This document shows positions 53,607 through 62,455 of a stretch of 64,000 nucleotides of DNA, piece by piece; the stretch's first letter is position 1; each line of letters begins with the position of its first letter. Source of the stretch: Oscillospiraceae bacterium (GTDB taxonomy: Bacteria; Bacillota; Clostridia; Oscillospirales; Ruminococcaceae); the NCBI GenBank assembly GCA_009781425.1, contig WQYC01000002.1:1-64000 (forward strand). Direction: 5' to 3'. The notes below the pieces were generated by a model, which was not told the DNA's origin, did not search any database, and saw nothing but the letters and a program-made list of their open reading frames with translations. Both the position numbers and the translations under genes were made by a program.

Positions 53607-54622
53607 GTAAAAAAATTAAAATCACACTCGACCCGGGGCACGGTGAGTTCGGAAATCCATATCCGTATACTAAAGGTTATTTCGAGGGTACGCAGATGTG
53701 GAAGCTTGCGGGATTCTTGAAAACAGAGCTTGAAAAGCGGGGCTTTGAAGTCGTGACTACCCGACCGCGTATCATCGATAATCCCACGGTTGATAATCGA
53801 GGGAGATTAGCGGGTCAAAACGATTCAGTGCTCATGCTATCGCTACATAGCAACGCCACCGCTGACATAACGCAAACAAGCGTGACAGGTTCAGAGGTAT
53901 TTTTGAGCGTAAGAGGACGCGAGCATAAATCGCTTGCCGAAAAGCTTCTTGCTTCTGTCTGCCGTGTGATGAATCATAACTCGCGGGGCGTCAAGGAGCG
54001 CACTCTTGACGGCAACCCGAATAACGACTTTTTCGGAGTAATACGCAACGCCGCGAACAACGGCTGTACTTGTGCTATGCTCATGGAGCACGGCTTTCAT
54101 ACAAATCCGAATGACGCGCAATTTTTAACAGTAGATTCTAATCTACGCAGACTTGCGGAAGCCGAGGCAGACGTGATTGCGAAGCATTTCGGTGTTATTA
54201 TTGAAACGCCGCCGTATAAATTAACCACCGCCGACGCGAGAAATATTTTACGTCACGTCGCGGGAATAGAAACACTTACGCTCGAACAGGTCAAGTTGTA
54301 CGATTTCAACAAAGACAGAACAATTACGACCGCACACGCTTTAAGGATTCTGCGGATTGTAGCGGGGCTTGACCCCGACGCGCCGAGTTCTGCGCCCACG
54401 CTGAAAGTCGGCGACCGTGTGATGATTAAAGAGGCGTATGCGGGCAGTGCGTTTGACGCCGTGGCGAGAAGTACCGCGATGATAGGTGCAGAGCGATTTA
54501 TAACTGAGATTCGCACTGAAAAGGGTGTGAACTTTGCGTTACGGCTCGGGATGAAGCAGGGGGATAAGTCCACGGCGAATACTACGGGGTTTGCTAAGGC
54601 GAGAGGGGTAGAAAAAATTTAA
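53603..54622 (+). CDS. Endolysin: N-acetylmuramoyl-L-alanine amidase (Amidase_3) with dockerin-like domain
   Basis: ITLDPGHGEFGNP...LMLSLHSNA...CAMLMEHGFHTNPNDA; LTTADARNILRHVAGIETLTLEQVKLYDFNKDRTITTAHALRILRIVAGL. Confidence 0.85.
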   Translation: MSKKIKITLDPGHGEFGNPYPYTKGYFEGTQMWKLAGFLKTELEKRGFEVVTTRPRIIDNPTVDNRGRLAGQNDSVLMLSLHSNATADITQTSVTGSEVFLSVRGREHKSLAEKLLASVCRVMNHNSRGVKERTLDGNPNNDFFGVIRNAANNGCTCAMLMEHGFHTNPNDAQFLTVDSNLRRLAEAEADVIAKHFGVIIETPPYKLTTADARNILRHVAGIETLTLEQVKLYDFNKDRTITTAHALRILRIVAGLDPDAPSSAPTLKVGDRVMIKEAYAGSAFDAVARSTAMIGAERFITEIRTEKGVNFALRLGMKQGDKSTANTTGFAKARGVEKI

Positions 54623-54885
54623 ACAGAGAGAAAGGCAGTCGTGAGACTGCCTTTTTTGTTTTAGTTATCTCTTATAACTGTTTGTTACTATCTTGTTACT
54701 AATTGCGCGGATTTTAGCTGTTTTTCTGTTATCTTTATTACCGTTAAACTTTGAATTTATGCGGTTTTAGGGGGCTTGACTAAGTAGGTATTTTATGGTA
54801 CACTTAAAGATAGCATTTTAGTAGGCAAAACTCCCTTGATGAATAAGGGTAGAGAAAGGAATCAATATGAAACTTAAAAAGATTT

Positions 54886-54904
54886 TGACTACCTATTTGA
54901 CTAC
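54886..54904. promoter_or_regulatory. Candidate integrase arm-type sites, right
   Basis: TGACTACctattTGACTAC, 12-nt period as at left end. Confidence 0.5.
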
Positions 54905-54970
54905 CACGTATGCGCAAATATGACATAAAACATATATAATTTAAAAATTTGAAAACATTAATGAATTTAT

Positions 54971-54995
54971 AAAACCGCGCTATCAGCGCGGTTTT
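54971..54995 (-). terminator. Phage-supplied terminator for reconstituted tRNA-Lys
   Basis: aaaaccgcgctatcagcgcggtttt. Confidence 0.7.
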
Positions 54996-55000
54996 ATCTT

Positions 55001-55047
55001 ATGACCCACCCGCGACTCGAACGCGGGACACCCTGCTTAAAAGGCAG
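55001..55047. repeat. attR
   Basis: Identical to 14517-14563. Confidence 0.95.
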
Positions 55048-55074
55048 GTGCTCTGCCGGCTGAGCTAGTGGGTC
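55002..55074 (-). tRNA. tRNA-Lys (UUU)
   Basis: GACCCAC-TA-GCTC-AGCCGGCA-GAGC-A-CCTGC-CTTTTAA-GCAGG-GTGTC-CCGCG-TTCGAGT-CGCGG-GTGGGTC-A, full cloverleaf. Confidence 0.95.
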
Positions 55075-55220
55075 ACATGGCTTTATCAGCCACAACAAGA
55101 ATCATTATATCAGATTTGAAACAGCTTGTCAACTATATTTTAAAAAAATATTGACAAAAGACGCAATTTCGGTTAAAATATTAATTGAAAAAGATATAAC
55201 TACAATAAAGGAGAACATAT

Positions 55221-56555
55221 ATGCAACAACGCAAAATCATTATTATCGGCGCAGCAGGACGGGATTTTCACAACTTCAATACTTTTTACAGGGGTAATCC
55301 CGCTTATAAAGTTGTCGCCTTCACCGCCGCTCAAATTCCCGACATCGCCGACCGCAAATACCCCGCTTCCCTCGCGGGCGAGCTCTACCCCGATGGGATT
55401 CCGATTTACGCGCAGGACGAATTAGAAAGGCTTATAAAGGAGCTCGGCGCCGACGAATGTGTGTTTTCGTACAGCGATGTGCCTTATGCGAGCGTCATGA
55501 ATATCAGCGCGATGGTTAACGCCGCGGGCGCAGATTTCACATTATTGGGACATAGGAACACTATGCTGAAAAGCACAAAGCCTGTAATCGCCGTCGGTGC
55601 GATTCGCACAGGCTGCGGCAAGAGCCAGACCTCCCGCCGCATTATCGAAATTCTAATGGAAAAAGGCTTAAAAGTAATCGCAATCCGCCACCCCATGCCC
55701 TACGGCGACTTAGAAGCGCAAAAGGTACAGCGTTTTGCAACTGTTGAGGACTTAGCGAAGCATAAATGCACTATAGAAGAAATGGAAGAATACGAGCCGC
55801 ACGTAGTTCGCGGAAACGTGATTTACGCAGGCGTTGACTACGAGGCGATTCTCCGCGCCGCCGAGAACGACCCGGACGGCTGTGACGTTATTCTTTGGGA
55901 CGGCGGAAACAACGACTTCCCGTTCTACAAGCCCGATTTAATGGTGACGGTCGTTGACCCGCACAGACCCGGGCATGAGCTTTCCTACTATCCGGGTGAG
56001 GTCACGCTACGAATTGCCGATGTCGTCTGCATAAATAAAATCGACAGCGCGGACTTCGAGAAAATTCAAGAGGTCAGAAAAAATATTGAGCTTGTTAATC
56101 CGAACGCAATTGTGGTTGACGCGGCTTCTACCATAAGCGTCGAAAAGCCCGAATTAATCAAGGGCAAGCGGGTTCTCGTGGTTGAGGACGGTCCGACTTT
56201 AACGCACGGCGAAATGAAAATAGGTGCAGGAATCGTCGCGGCGCGGCGTTTCGGCGCGGCTGAAATTATCGACCCCCGTCCCTTCGCAGTCGGAAAGCTT
56301 GCGGAAACCTTCAGAATCTACCCTGATGTCGGCTGTGTTCTGCCTGCAATGGGCTACGGCGAGGAGCAAATGCGCGACTTGCAGGCTACGATTGAAGCTG
56401 TTGACTGCGATTCTGTCATTATCGCTACGCCGATTGACTTAGCGCGGGTAATCAAGGTTAGTAAACCCAACACGCGCGTTGAATACAGCCTGCAGGAAAT
56501 CGGAAGACCCGACATGGAAGATGTTCTTAAAGATTTTATTAACAAAGTTAAATAA
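55221..56555 (+). CDS. Cyclic 2,3-diphosphoglycerate synthase-like GTPase family protein
   Basis: IIIIGAAGRDFHNFNTFYRGNPAYKVVAFTAAQIP...AIRTGCGKSQTSRRI. Confidence 0.8.
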   Translation: MQQRKIIIIGAAGRDFHNFNTFYRGNPAYKVVAFTAAQIPDIADRKYPASLAGELYPDGIPIYAQDELERLIKELGADECVFSYSDVPYASVMNISAMVNAAGADFTLLGHRNTMLKSTKPVIAVGAIRTGCGKSQTSRRIIEILMEKGLKVIAIRHPMPYGDLEAQKVQRFATVEDLAKHKCTIEEMEEYEPHVVRGNVIYAGVDYEAILRAAENDPDGCDVILWDGGNNDFPFYKPDLMVTVVDPHRPGHELSYYPGEVTLRIADVVCINKIDSADFEKIQEVRKNIELVNPNAIVVDAASTISVEKPELIKGKRVLVVEDGPTLTHGEMKIGAGIVAARRFGAAEIIDPRPFAVGKLAETFRIYPDVGCVLPAMGYGEEQMRDLQATIEAVDCDSVIIATPIDLARVIKVSKPNTRVEYSLQEIGRPDMEDVLKDFINKVK

Positions 56556-56559
56556 GTTC

Positions 56560-56586
56560 AAAACCCCGCTTAGAGCGGGGTTTTTT
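56560..56586 (+). terminator. Rho-independent terminator
   Basis: aaaaccccgcttagagcggggtttttt. Confidence 0.85.
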
Positions 56587-56688
56587 GTGCATATTATCCA
56601 AAAAAAAAATGTGCTATTTATGTATACAAAACAAATAGAATTTCCTGTCAAAAAATGTTAGAATTAATAGGATATAAAAATCATTTTA

Positions 56689-57675
56689 TTGGAGGAAAAT
56701 ATGTGTTGCAAAGACAAAATAACATCTAACGGCAGAACTGTCGGTTATTGCCTCGAACGAGCAATAGAACTTGTCATCGAGAATCCGTGTGACCCTGATA
56801 TAGGAGATTTTCTTAAAGCTGCTGAGCAAGCTGTAAACGGCTGTCCGTCGTGTTCTCCGGGATTACAAGATGTAATTAATACTTGTGCAAAAGAATTTGT
56901 AAATACCATGAACAGTGTTAATAATAGCGAAGCTACCCCCAATATTATGTTTTGCTCGAGGTGTGGAAAACAAATTGACGCGGAAGCTTTAATCTGTGTG
57001 CATTGCGGGGTCGGGACGGAAAAATACAGGCAGGAGCAAGCAATGCGTGAAGCTTCCACTCCTGTCTTTCAACAGCCAAACAATGATACCGCAAACAATA
57101 CTTATCAGCAAGAACCCCTCGCACCCGGAAGAAAACTTATATTAATACCCTGTTTAATATGGCTTGCAAGCGATATTTTTAATTTTTTCAATTCTGCAGA
57201 CGGTTCTATAATTCAACTATTTGGTGATTTATATTTTATTGAAGGAATTGGCAGTCCGTTTATTCAGATGTTATTTCTGTTAGCCGGTTTATTTTTAAGT
57301 TTAGTTTTTATCTTAGGTATAATATTTCATAAAAACATTAGCAAAGGCGAGCTATTGCGGAAGCTCGGCACAGCCGCAATTGTTATCTGTGTTATTAATG
57401 GTACCGCGGAACTTATAGCAAATGAATTTAACGGCTTTGGTTGGGTTATGTTTTTCGGGGAGGGACTTAATATATCTTTATGTGCTCTCTATCGAAAAGG
57501 CGCAAAAAAGAATTACGAAGCATATGAATACGGCTATAGCAGTTACGACGACTCAGATTTTGTTGAAATCCCTGAAGATAAAATTATAGACACTACAAAT
57601 TGGGGTTGTATAAAATGCGGGTGTTCTAATTCAAATTCTACGTTCTGCCAGGATTGCGGAGCTACCAAATATTAA
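56689..57675 (+). CDS. Zinc-ribbon membrane protein
   Basis: MFCSRCGKQIDAEALICVHCG, several TM helices, C-terminal CIKCGCSNSNSTFCQDCG. Confidence 0.75.
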   Translation: MEENMCCKDKITSNGRTVGYCLERAIELVIENPCDPDIGDFLKAAEQAVNGCPSCSPGLQDVINTCAKEFVNTMNSVNNSEATPNIMFCSRCGKQIDAEALICVHCGVGTEKYRQEQAMREASTPVFQQPNNDTANNTYQQEPLAPGRKLILIPCLIWLASDIFNFFNSADGSIIQLFGDLYFIEGIGSPFIQMLFLLAGLFLSLVFILGIIFHKNISKGELLRKLGTAAIVICVINGTAELIANEFNGFGWVMFFGEGLNISLCALYRKGAKKNYEAYEYGYSSYDDSDFVEIPEDKIIDTTNWGCIKCGCSNSNSTFCQDCGATKY

Positions 57676-57760
57676 ATTCTGTATATTCCAATCATTTTCA
57701 ACAATTATAAATTCGGGAAGAAAATTCCCGAATTTTTTTGTAAAATTTTTCAAAAAAGAC

Positions 57761-57789
57761 TTGCATTCGGATACAAGATATGGTATAAT
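57761..57789 (+). promoter_or_regulatory. Sigma70 promoter
   Basis: TTGCAT-17-TATAAT. Confidence 0.55.
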
Positions 57790-57881
57790 AATTTTCACGG
57801 AGGCTCAAGTTTTGGAAATCGCTGTCGTCGGGGGAGATGGATTTCCAAGGTTTGTCAGCTTCAGGAAGGAATATTTAAAGA

Positions 57882-58088
57882 ATGGAAGAATACAAAATAA
57901 AATCGAGCATAATTGACTCGGTTAGCTATTACGGCAAAATCATGTTCGTAAAGCTGAAAAATGAAAAATTACTCTCGTACAACAGTGTACCGCAAAATCT
58001 TTTTGAAGAATTCGTTAAAACAGAAGCTCACGACGACTTCTACACAAAGAAAATTATCTCGGCTTTTCCCTCGCGCAGAATGGCGTAA
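57882..58088 (+). CDS. KTSC domain-like small protein
   Basis: IDSVSYYGKIMFVKLKNEKLLSYNSVPQNLFEEFVKTEAHDDFYTKKI. Confidence 0.65.
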   Translation: MEEYKIKSSIIDSVSYYGKIMFVKLKNEKLLSYNSVPQNLFEEFVKTEAHDDFYTKKIISAFPSRRMA

Positions 58089-58106
58089 TACATAGAACAC
58101 TTTACA

Positions 58107-58181
58107 TTAAAGGTGCTATCGCGGGTTATTTCTATCCCGTCACTTTACGTTGCAGTAAAGAGGCGGGGTATTTATTTTTAG
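58107..58181 (+). promoter_or_regulatory. Attenuator-like leader of leuA (alternative hairpins, terminator form)
   Basis: gcggg...cccg competes with cccgtcactttac-gttgca-gtaaagaggcgggg + U-rich tail. Confidence 0.45.
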
Positions 58182-58191
58182 GAGCAAAATC

Positions 58192-59859
58192 ATGAAAAAC
58201 GCAAACAAGTACAAAAAAGCTTATTTTTTGCCGCCGACTCAAAGCCTTAACTGGGCGAGCCGAGATTATATCGACGCGCCGCCGATTTGGTGCAGTGTTG
58301 ACCTGCGCGACGGTAATCAGGCGTTAATCGTGCCGATGAGCCTTGAAGAAAAATTAGATTTTTTCAAGCTCTTGGTTAAAATCGGCTTCAAGGAAATCGA
58401 AATCGGCTTCCCTGCCGCGAGCCAAACGGAATTCGACTTCTGCCGCGCGCTGATTGAGCGGAGTCTCATTCCCGACGACGTCACCGTGCAGGTGCTGACG
58501 CAGTCGCGCGAGCATATTATCGAGAGGACTTTCGAGGCATTAAAAGGCGTGAAAAATGCAATCGTGCACCTTTATAACTCTACGTCAGCGGCGCAGAGGG
58601 AGCAGGTTTTCAAGAAAAGTAAGCAGGAAATCATAGATATAGCCGTGACCGGCGCGGAGCTTGCGAAGAAATTCGCAGGTGCTTACGATGGTAATTTCCG
58701 CTTTCAGTATTCTCCCGAGAGCTTCACGGAGACAGAGCCGGACTTCGCGCTTGACATTTGCAACGCGGTAATCGATGTGCTTCAGCCGACGCCCGGCAAT
58801 AAAGTTATAATTAATTTACCGGGAACTGTCGAGGTGTCCATGCCGCACGTTTACGCTTCGCAAATTGAATATATGTGCAATAATCTGCATAACCGCGAAA
58901 ATGTAGTAGTCTCACTTCACCCGCATAACGACAGGGGCTGCGCTGTAGCGGACGCAGAGCTCGGTTTGCTTGCGGGGGCTGACCGCGTGGAGGGTACGCT
59001 TTTCGGCAACGGCGAGCGCACTGGAAACGCTGATATAATCACGCTCGCCTTAAATATGTATTCGCACGGCGTTGACCCTAAGCTTGACTTCTCCGATATA
59101 CCCAAAACCGTGCAAGCTTATGAACAGCTCACCGAAATGAACGTCGGACAGCGGCACCCTTACTGCGGCGAATTGGTTTTTGCGGCGTTTTCGGGCTCTC
59201 ACCAGGACGCAATCGCGAAGGGTATGGCGTGGCGCGAGGATAGAAGCTTAACGGAATGGACTGTGCCTTATCTGCCCATTGACCCTAAGGACTTAGGGCG
59301 GCAGTATGACGGCGACATTATCCGAATCAACAGCCAGAGCGGGAAAGGCGGCATAGGCTTCCTCCTAAAAACTAAGTACGGCATGGATTTACCGCCGAAA
59401 TTCCGCGAGCAGGTGGGTTATGCGGTCAAGGATTATTCCGACAAACAGCAGAAGGAGCTGCAGCCCGACGAGGTTTACGCTGTCTTCTGCGACAGCTTCG
59501 TGAATTTTTCAAGCCCTGTTAAGTTCATCACGGTTCATTACGAACAACACAGCGACAGCATTACCGCGACATTAACTGTCAGCGTAAATAAAAAAGAACG
59601 CGTGCTGACAGGCTCAGGGAACGGGCGGCTTGACGCAGTCAGCAACGCGCTTGGTAAGAATTTAAGCTTGAAATATAATCTGATAAACTATTCACAGCAC
59701 GCGTTAGACACGGGCTCAAGGTCGCAGGCGGTTTCTTACATCGAAATCAAAACTGCAGACGGGCAGGCGTTTTGGGGCGCGGGGCTTCACACCGACGTCA
59801 CAACCTCGGCTGTGCTTGCACTTATTAGCGCAGTGAACAGACAGGAAGGAACGCATTAA
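58192..59859 (+). CDS. leuA: 2-isopropylmalate synthase
   Basis: WCSVDLRDGNQALIVPMSLEEKLDFFKLLVKIGFKEIEIGFPAASQTEFDF; SLHPHNDRGCAVADAELGLLAGADRVEGTLFGNGERTGN. Confidence 0.93.
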   Translation: MKNANKYKKAYFLPPTQSLNWASRDYIDAPPIWCSVDLRDGNQALIVPMSLEEKLDFFKLLVKIGFKEIEIGFPAASQTEFDFCRALIERSLIPDDVTVQVLTQSREHIIERTFEALKGVKNAIVHLYNSTSAAQREQVFKKSKQEIIDIAVTGAELAKKFAGAYDGNFRFQYSPESFTETEPDFALDICNAVIDVLQPTPGNKVIINLPGTVEVSMPHVYASQIEYMCNNLHNRENVVVSLHPHNDRGCAVADAELGLLAGADRVEGTLFGNGERTGNADIITLALNMYSHGVDPKLDFSDIPKTVQAYEQLTEMNVGQRHPYCGELVFAAFSGSHQDAIAKGMAWREDRSLTEWTVPYLPIDPKDLGRQYDGDIIRINSQSGKGGIGFLLKTKYGMDLPPKFREQVGYAVKDYSDKQQKELQPDEVYAVFCDSFVNFSSPVKFITVHYEQHSDSITATLTVSVNKKERVLTGSGNGRLDAVSNALGKNLSLKYNLINYSQHALDTGSRSQAVSYIEIKTADGQAFWGAGLHTDVTTSAVLALISAVNRQEGTH

Positions 59860-59934
59860 TGCGTTCCCTACAAAAGAAACTTTTTCTTTTTTTTAATCGT
59901 TTTAAATACAGATGAGGAAAGCGAGGTCGACCGC

Positions 59935-60411
59935 ATGACTCTCACCTCCCCGTGCGGGAATGAATACAGCGTTGAGTTCATAGTTGAAAACTACGGAAAT
60001 ATGCTGTACAAATTAGCCGCGGCGCAAATTAGTAACAAAACAGACGCGTATGACGCGCTGCAGGATGTTATGCTTAAAATCCATGCCATTAAGCCAAGTT
60101 GGAACGATGAGGAGCACCTCAAGGCATGGCTTATTCGTGCTGTAATTAACAAATGCCGCGACTACAACAAAAGCACCTGGAACAGGCGGACTACCGCGCT
60201 TGACGAAGCGTTTCACATTTCCAAGAGCGACCCCGACTTTGAACTGCAGAACGCAGTCGCCTGTCTTCCCGAGAAGTATAAAACCACCCTTTACTTACAT
60301 TATTACGAAGGCTATAAAATACATGAAATAGCGAAAATCTTGAACGTCGGCGAGAGCGGCATTAAAAAAAGGCTTGTAAAAGGGCGCGAAATGCTCAAAG
60401 CCTATTTATAA
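59935..60411 (+). CDS. RNA polymerase sigma-70 family (ECF-like) factor
   Basis: DALQDVMLKIHAIKPSWNDEEHLKAWLIRAVINKCRDYNKS...HEIAKILNVGESGIKKRLVKGREMLKAYL. Confidence 0.88.
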   Translation: MTLTSPCGNEYSVEFIVENYGNMLYKLAAAQISNKTDAYDALQDVMLKIHAIKPSWNDEEHLKAWLIRAVINKCRDYNKSTWNRRTTALDEAFHISKSDPDFELQNAVACLPEKYKTTLYLHYYEGYKIHEIAKILNVGESGIKKRLVKGREMLKAYL

Positions 60412-60429
60412 TTACAGAAAGGAGACATC

Positions 60430-61920
60430 ATGAAAGAAAGCAGATTATTCAGTTACGTTGACAACGTCGAGCTATCCGTAAGCATGAAAAACAACCTCAT
60501 AAAAGGCGATGTCCCCTTTCGCGCTGAGAAATCCTCGCACAGGCGGGGCTTCGCGGTTCTCGGCGGTATGGCGGCAGCGCTTTGCGGTGTTGTTATCGGC
60601 GGCTATATGTTCATGAGGAGCAACGATATGCTTCAGCCGCCTCGAATTAATGATGGCGGCGGCGAGCTTGCAGGAGAAAGCGGCATAATCGTAGCAGACA
60701 GCTACAGCTACGGCATTTCTCCGGACAATCCAACATTCGCAACAGTTTTTAACACGCAAGATGAATCTATAGGCAGGATTATAATTACCCCTCCTGCTGC
60801 CCCTGCCCCCATAACCTCGCGCGCCGAGCGTGAATTTTGGTACAACGAGACACGCGGCGAGGATTATATTTTAAATATTCATAACTCGCTTATATATCAC
60901 GCGGAATTTGAAGATTTTTCACGGCGGTACGTTCCGCCCGAGCCGATTACAGAACGTACTATTTACACTACCGAGCAGTTCACCTTCGACTTTCTGGAAT
61001 ACGTCGCAATGCCCTTAGTGCTGATTCCCGAGCCTGCGCCGTATTACGACGGTGAAATTATATCTAAAGAAGCAATTCGTCAAACAGAAATCAACTCTAC
61101 GATAGTCGCGCTTCGGATTGCACGGGCTTTCGCCGAGGGCGACACGAACGAATTAGCTCAGCTGTTTTACTCTAACACGCCCGGGCTTTTCGATTTTGTG
61201 AAGAATACGCAGTTTCATGAACTCTCATTAATCGGCTCTGAATTTGACCCTGTTACTCGCGAGCATTTGCACTATTTCGTAATTTCGACAGACGAGGACG
61301 ACGGCATTTTCGCGCAAAGTAATGAATGGGTCATGCGTGTGGAAACCGGTTATCAGGTATCTATGTTCGCACCCTACGGCAAAGAAATTGACCGCATAAG
61401 ACCTTATTCCCCTGAAGAGCATCATGATGAATTAGTTAATTTCTGTTACTGGTATTCCAGAAGCTATCTGCTCAGACCGGAAATGAATTTGCGCGGACTC
61501 TTTTCTTTTACGCACCTTGGCTACGAGTATACGAATTATAACGGTATGGGTATTGGATATTTTCCTGCTGACGAATTTATCGAGCTTGTTGATTATGTTT
61601 ACGGGATTGAAATTGACCTCGAAGCTATTATTGAGGAGCAGATGTTCTGGGAGGGCGCGGACGGCGAAATACAGGTTTTAAATTATCAGAACACCTTCTA
61701 CCCCGATGGACCGCTCGTAAGAGCCGAGCTCATCGAAAGCAACAGACGCAGAGACGGCACAGCGGGCGTTACAATGAGCTTCTACGGTGACGCGGGTTAT
61801 ATGTTCTTAGCCGAGACCTTGCAATTTGAGTTCACAGCGGGTCAGTTAGGCTGGCGATTAGTTTCAACAGAAACGATTTACGATAACCCCGAGGTTAACG
61901 TGGCATTTATACATGATTAA
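60430..61920 (+). CDS. Single-TM protein, probable sigma-factor partner
   Basis: Coupled to sigma factor; TM GFAVLGGMAAALCGVVIGGYMFM near N-terminus. Confidence 0.55.
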   Translation: MKESRLFSYVDNVELSVSMKNNLIKGDVPFRAEKSSHRRGFAVLGGMAAALCGVVIGGYMFMRSNDMLQPPRINDGGGELAGESGIIVADSYSYGISPDNPTFATVFNTQDESIGRIIITPPAAPAPITSRAEREFWYNETRGEDYILNIHNSLIYHAEFEDFSRRYVPPEPITERTIYTTEQFTFDFLEYVAMPLVLIPEPAPYYDGEIISKEAIRQTEINSTIVALRIARAFAEGDTNELAQLFYSNTPGLFDFVKNTQFHELSLIGSEFDPVTREHLHYFVISTDEDDGIFAQSNEWVMRVETGYQVSMFAPYGKEIDRIRPYSPEEHHDELVNFCYWYSRSYLLRPEMNLRGLFSFTHLGYEYTNYNGMGIGYFPADEFIELVDYVYGIEIDLEAIIEEQMFWEGADGEIQVLNYQNTFYPDGPLVRAELIESNRRRDGTAGVTMSFYGDAGYMFLAETLQFEFTAGQLGWRLVSTETIYDNPEVNVAFIHD

Positions 61921-61929
61921 CAGTATCAG

Positions 61930-61955
61930 AAAACCCCGCTTGAAGCGGGGTTTTA
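61930..61955 (+). terminator. Rho-independent terminator
   Basis: aaaaccccgcttgaagcggggtttt. Confidence 0.8.
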
Positions 61956-61958
61956 ATT

Positions 61959-62432
61959 TTAATACGAGTTTATAATTTCTCTGGTTTTTGCATTGTCCTC
62001 GGTTACAAAATAGAACAGCCAATTGGAATTCACGATTACTGCCGCGCTGTCTAATTTATACATTTCGGCGGGCGCGTAATCACGGAAGTCAACGCGTCTG
62101 CTTTCAAGGCGGCTTTCAACTGCCGATTTGGCGATACTGGCTTCCTCTGCGGTGTTGAATCTGATTATCAGCAATTCATCGGGAAAAGCCCCCGAAGCGC
62201 AGATATAAAACGAGAGTTCCGCAATGCCTGCAGTGTCTAAATCGCTGAAAAACGTCGGTATATCCTCAACTTTCTTCTCTACTGACGACGGTATTTCGAT
62301 TTCGGCGAGTACAGCATTTGCAATTGTCTGCACCTGAACACCGTCAAGTGAGCTAATGCTTTCCTCCGCCGAGCCGCAACCGCCAAGCAAAACTACTGCC
62401 AAAATTAAAACTGCTGAAAATACTTTTTTCAT
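61959..62432 (-). CDS. DUF4358-like lipoprotein
   Basis: LILAVVLLGGCGSAEES lipobox. Confidence 0.65.
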   Translation of the reverse strand: MKKVFSAVLILAVVLLGGCGSAEESISSLDGVQVQTIANAVLAEIEIPSSVEKKVEDIPTFFSDLDTAGIAELSFYICASGAFPDELLIIRFNTAEEASIAKSAVESRLESRRVDFRDYAPAEMYKLDSAAVIVNSNWLFYFVTEDNAKTREIINSY

Positions 62433-62455
62433 TATTCCTTATTCCCTATTCCTTA

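Larger units (their letters stand above)
14517..55047. mobile_element. Prophage, ~40.5 kb, lambda-like head and P2-like contractile tail, integrated in tRNA-Lys
   Basis: Bounded by exact 47-bp direct repeat; integrase adjacent to left repeat; repressor, packaging, head, tail and lysis modules in order. Confidence 0.95.

Noticed and set aside
14637-55047. Integrative conjugative element instead of phage
   Set aside because: No relaxase or type IV secretion genes; complete head, tail and lysis modules are present.
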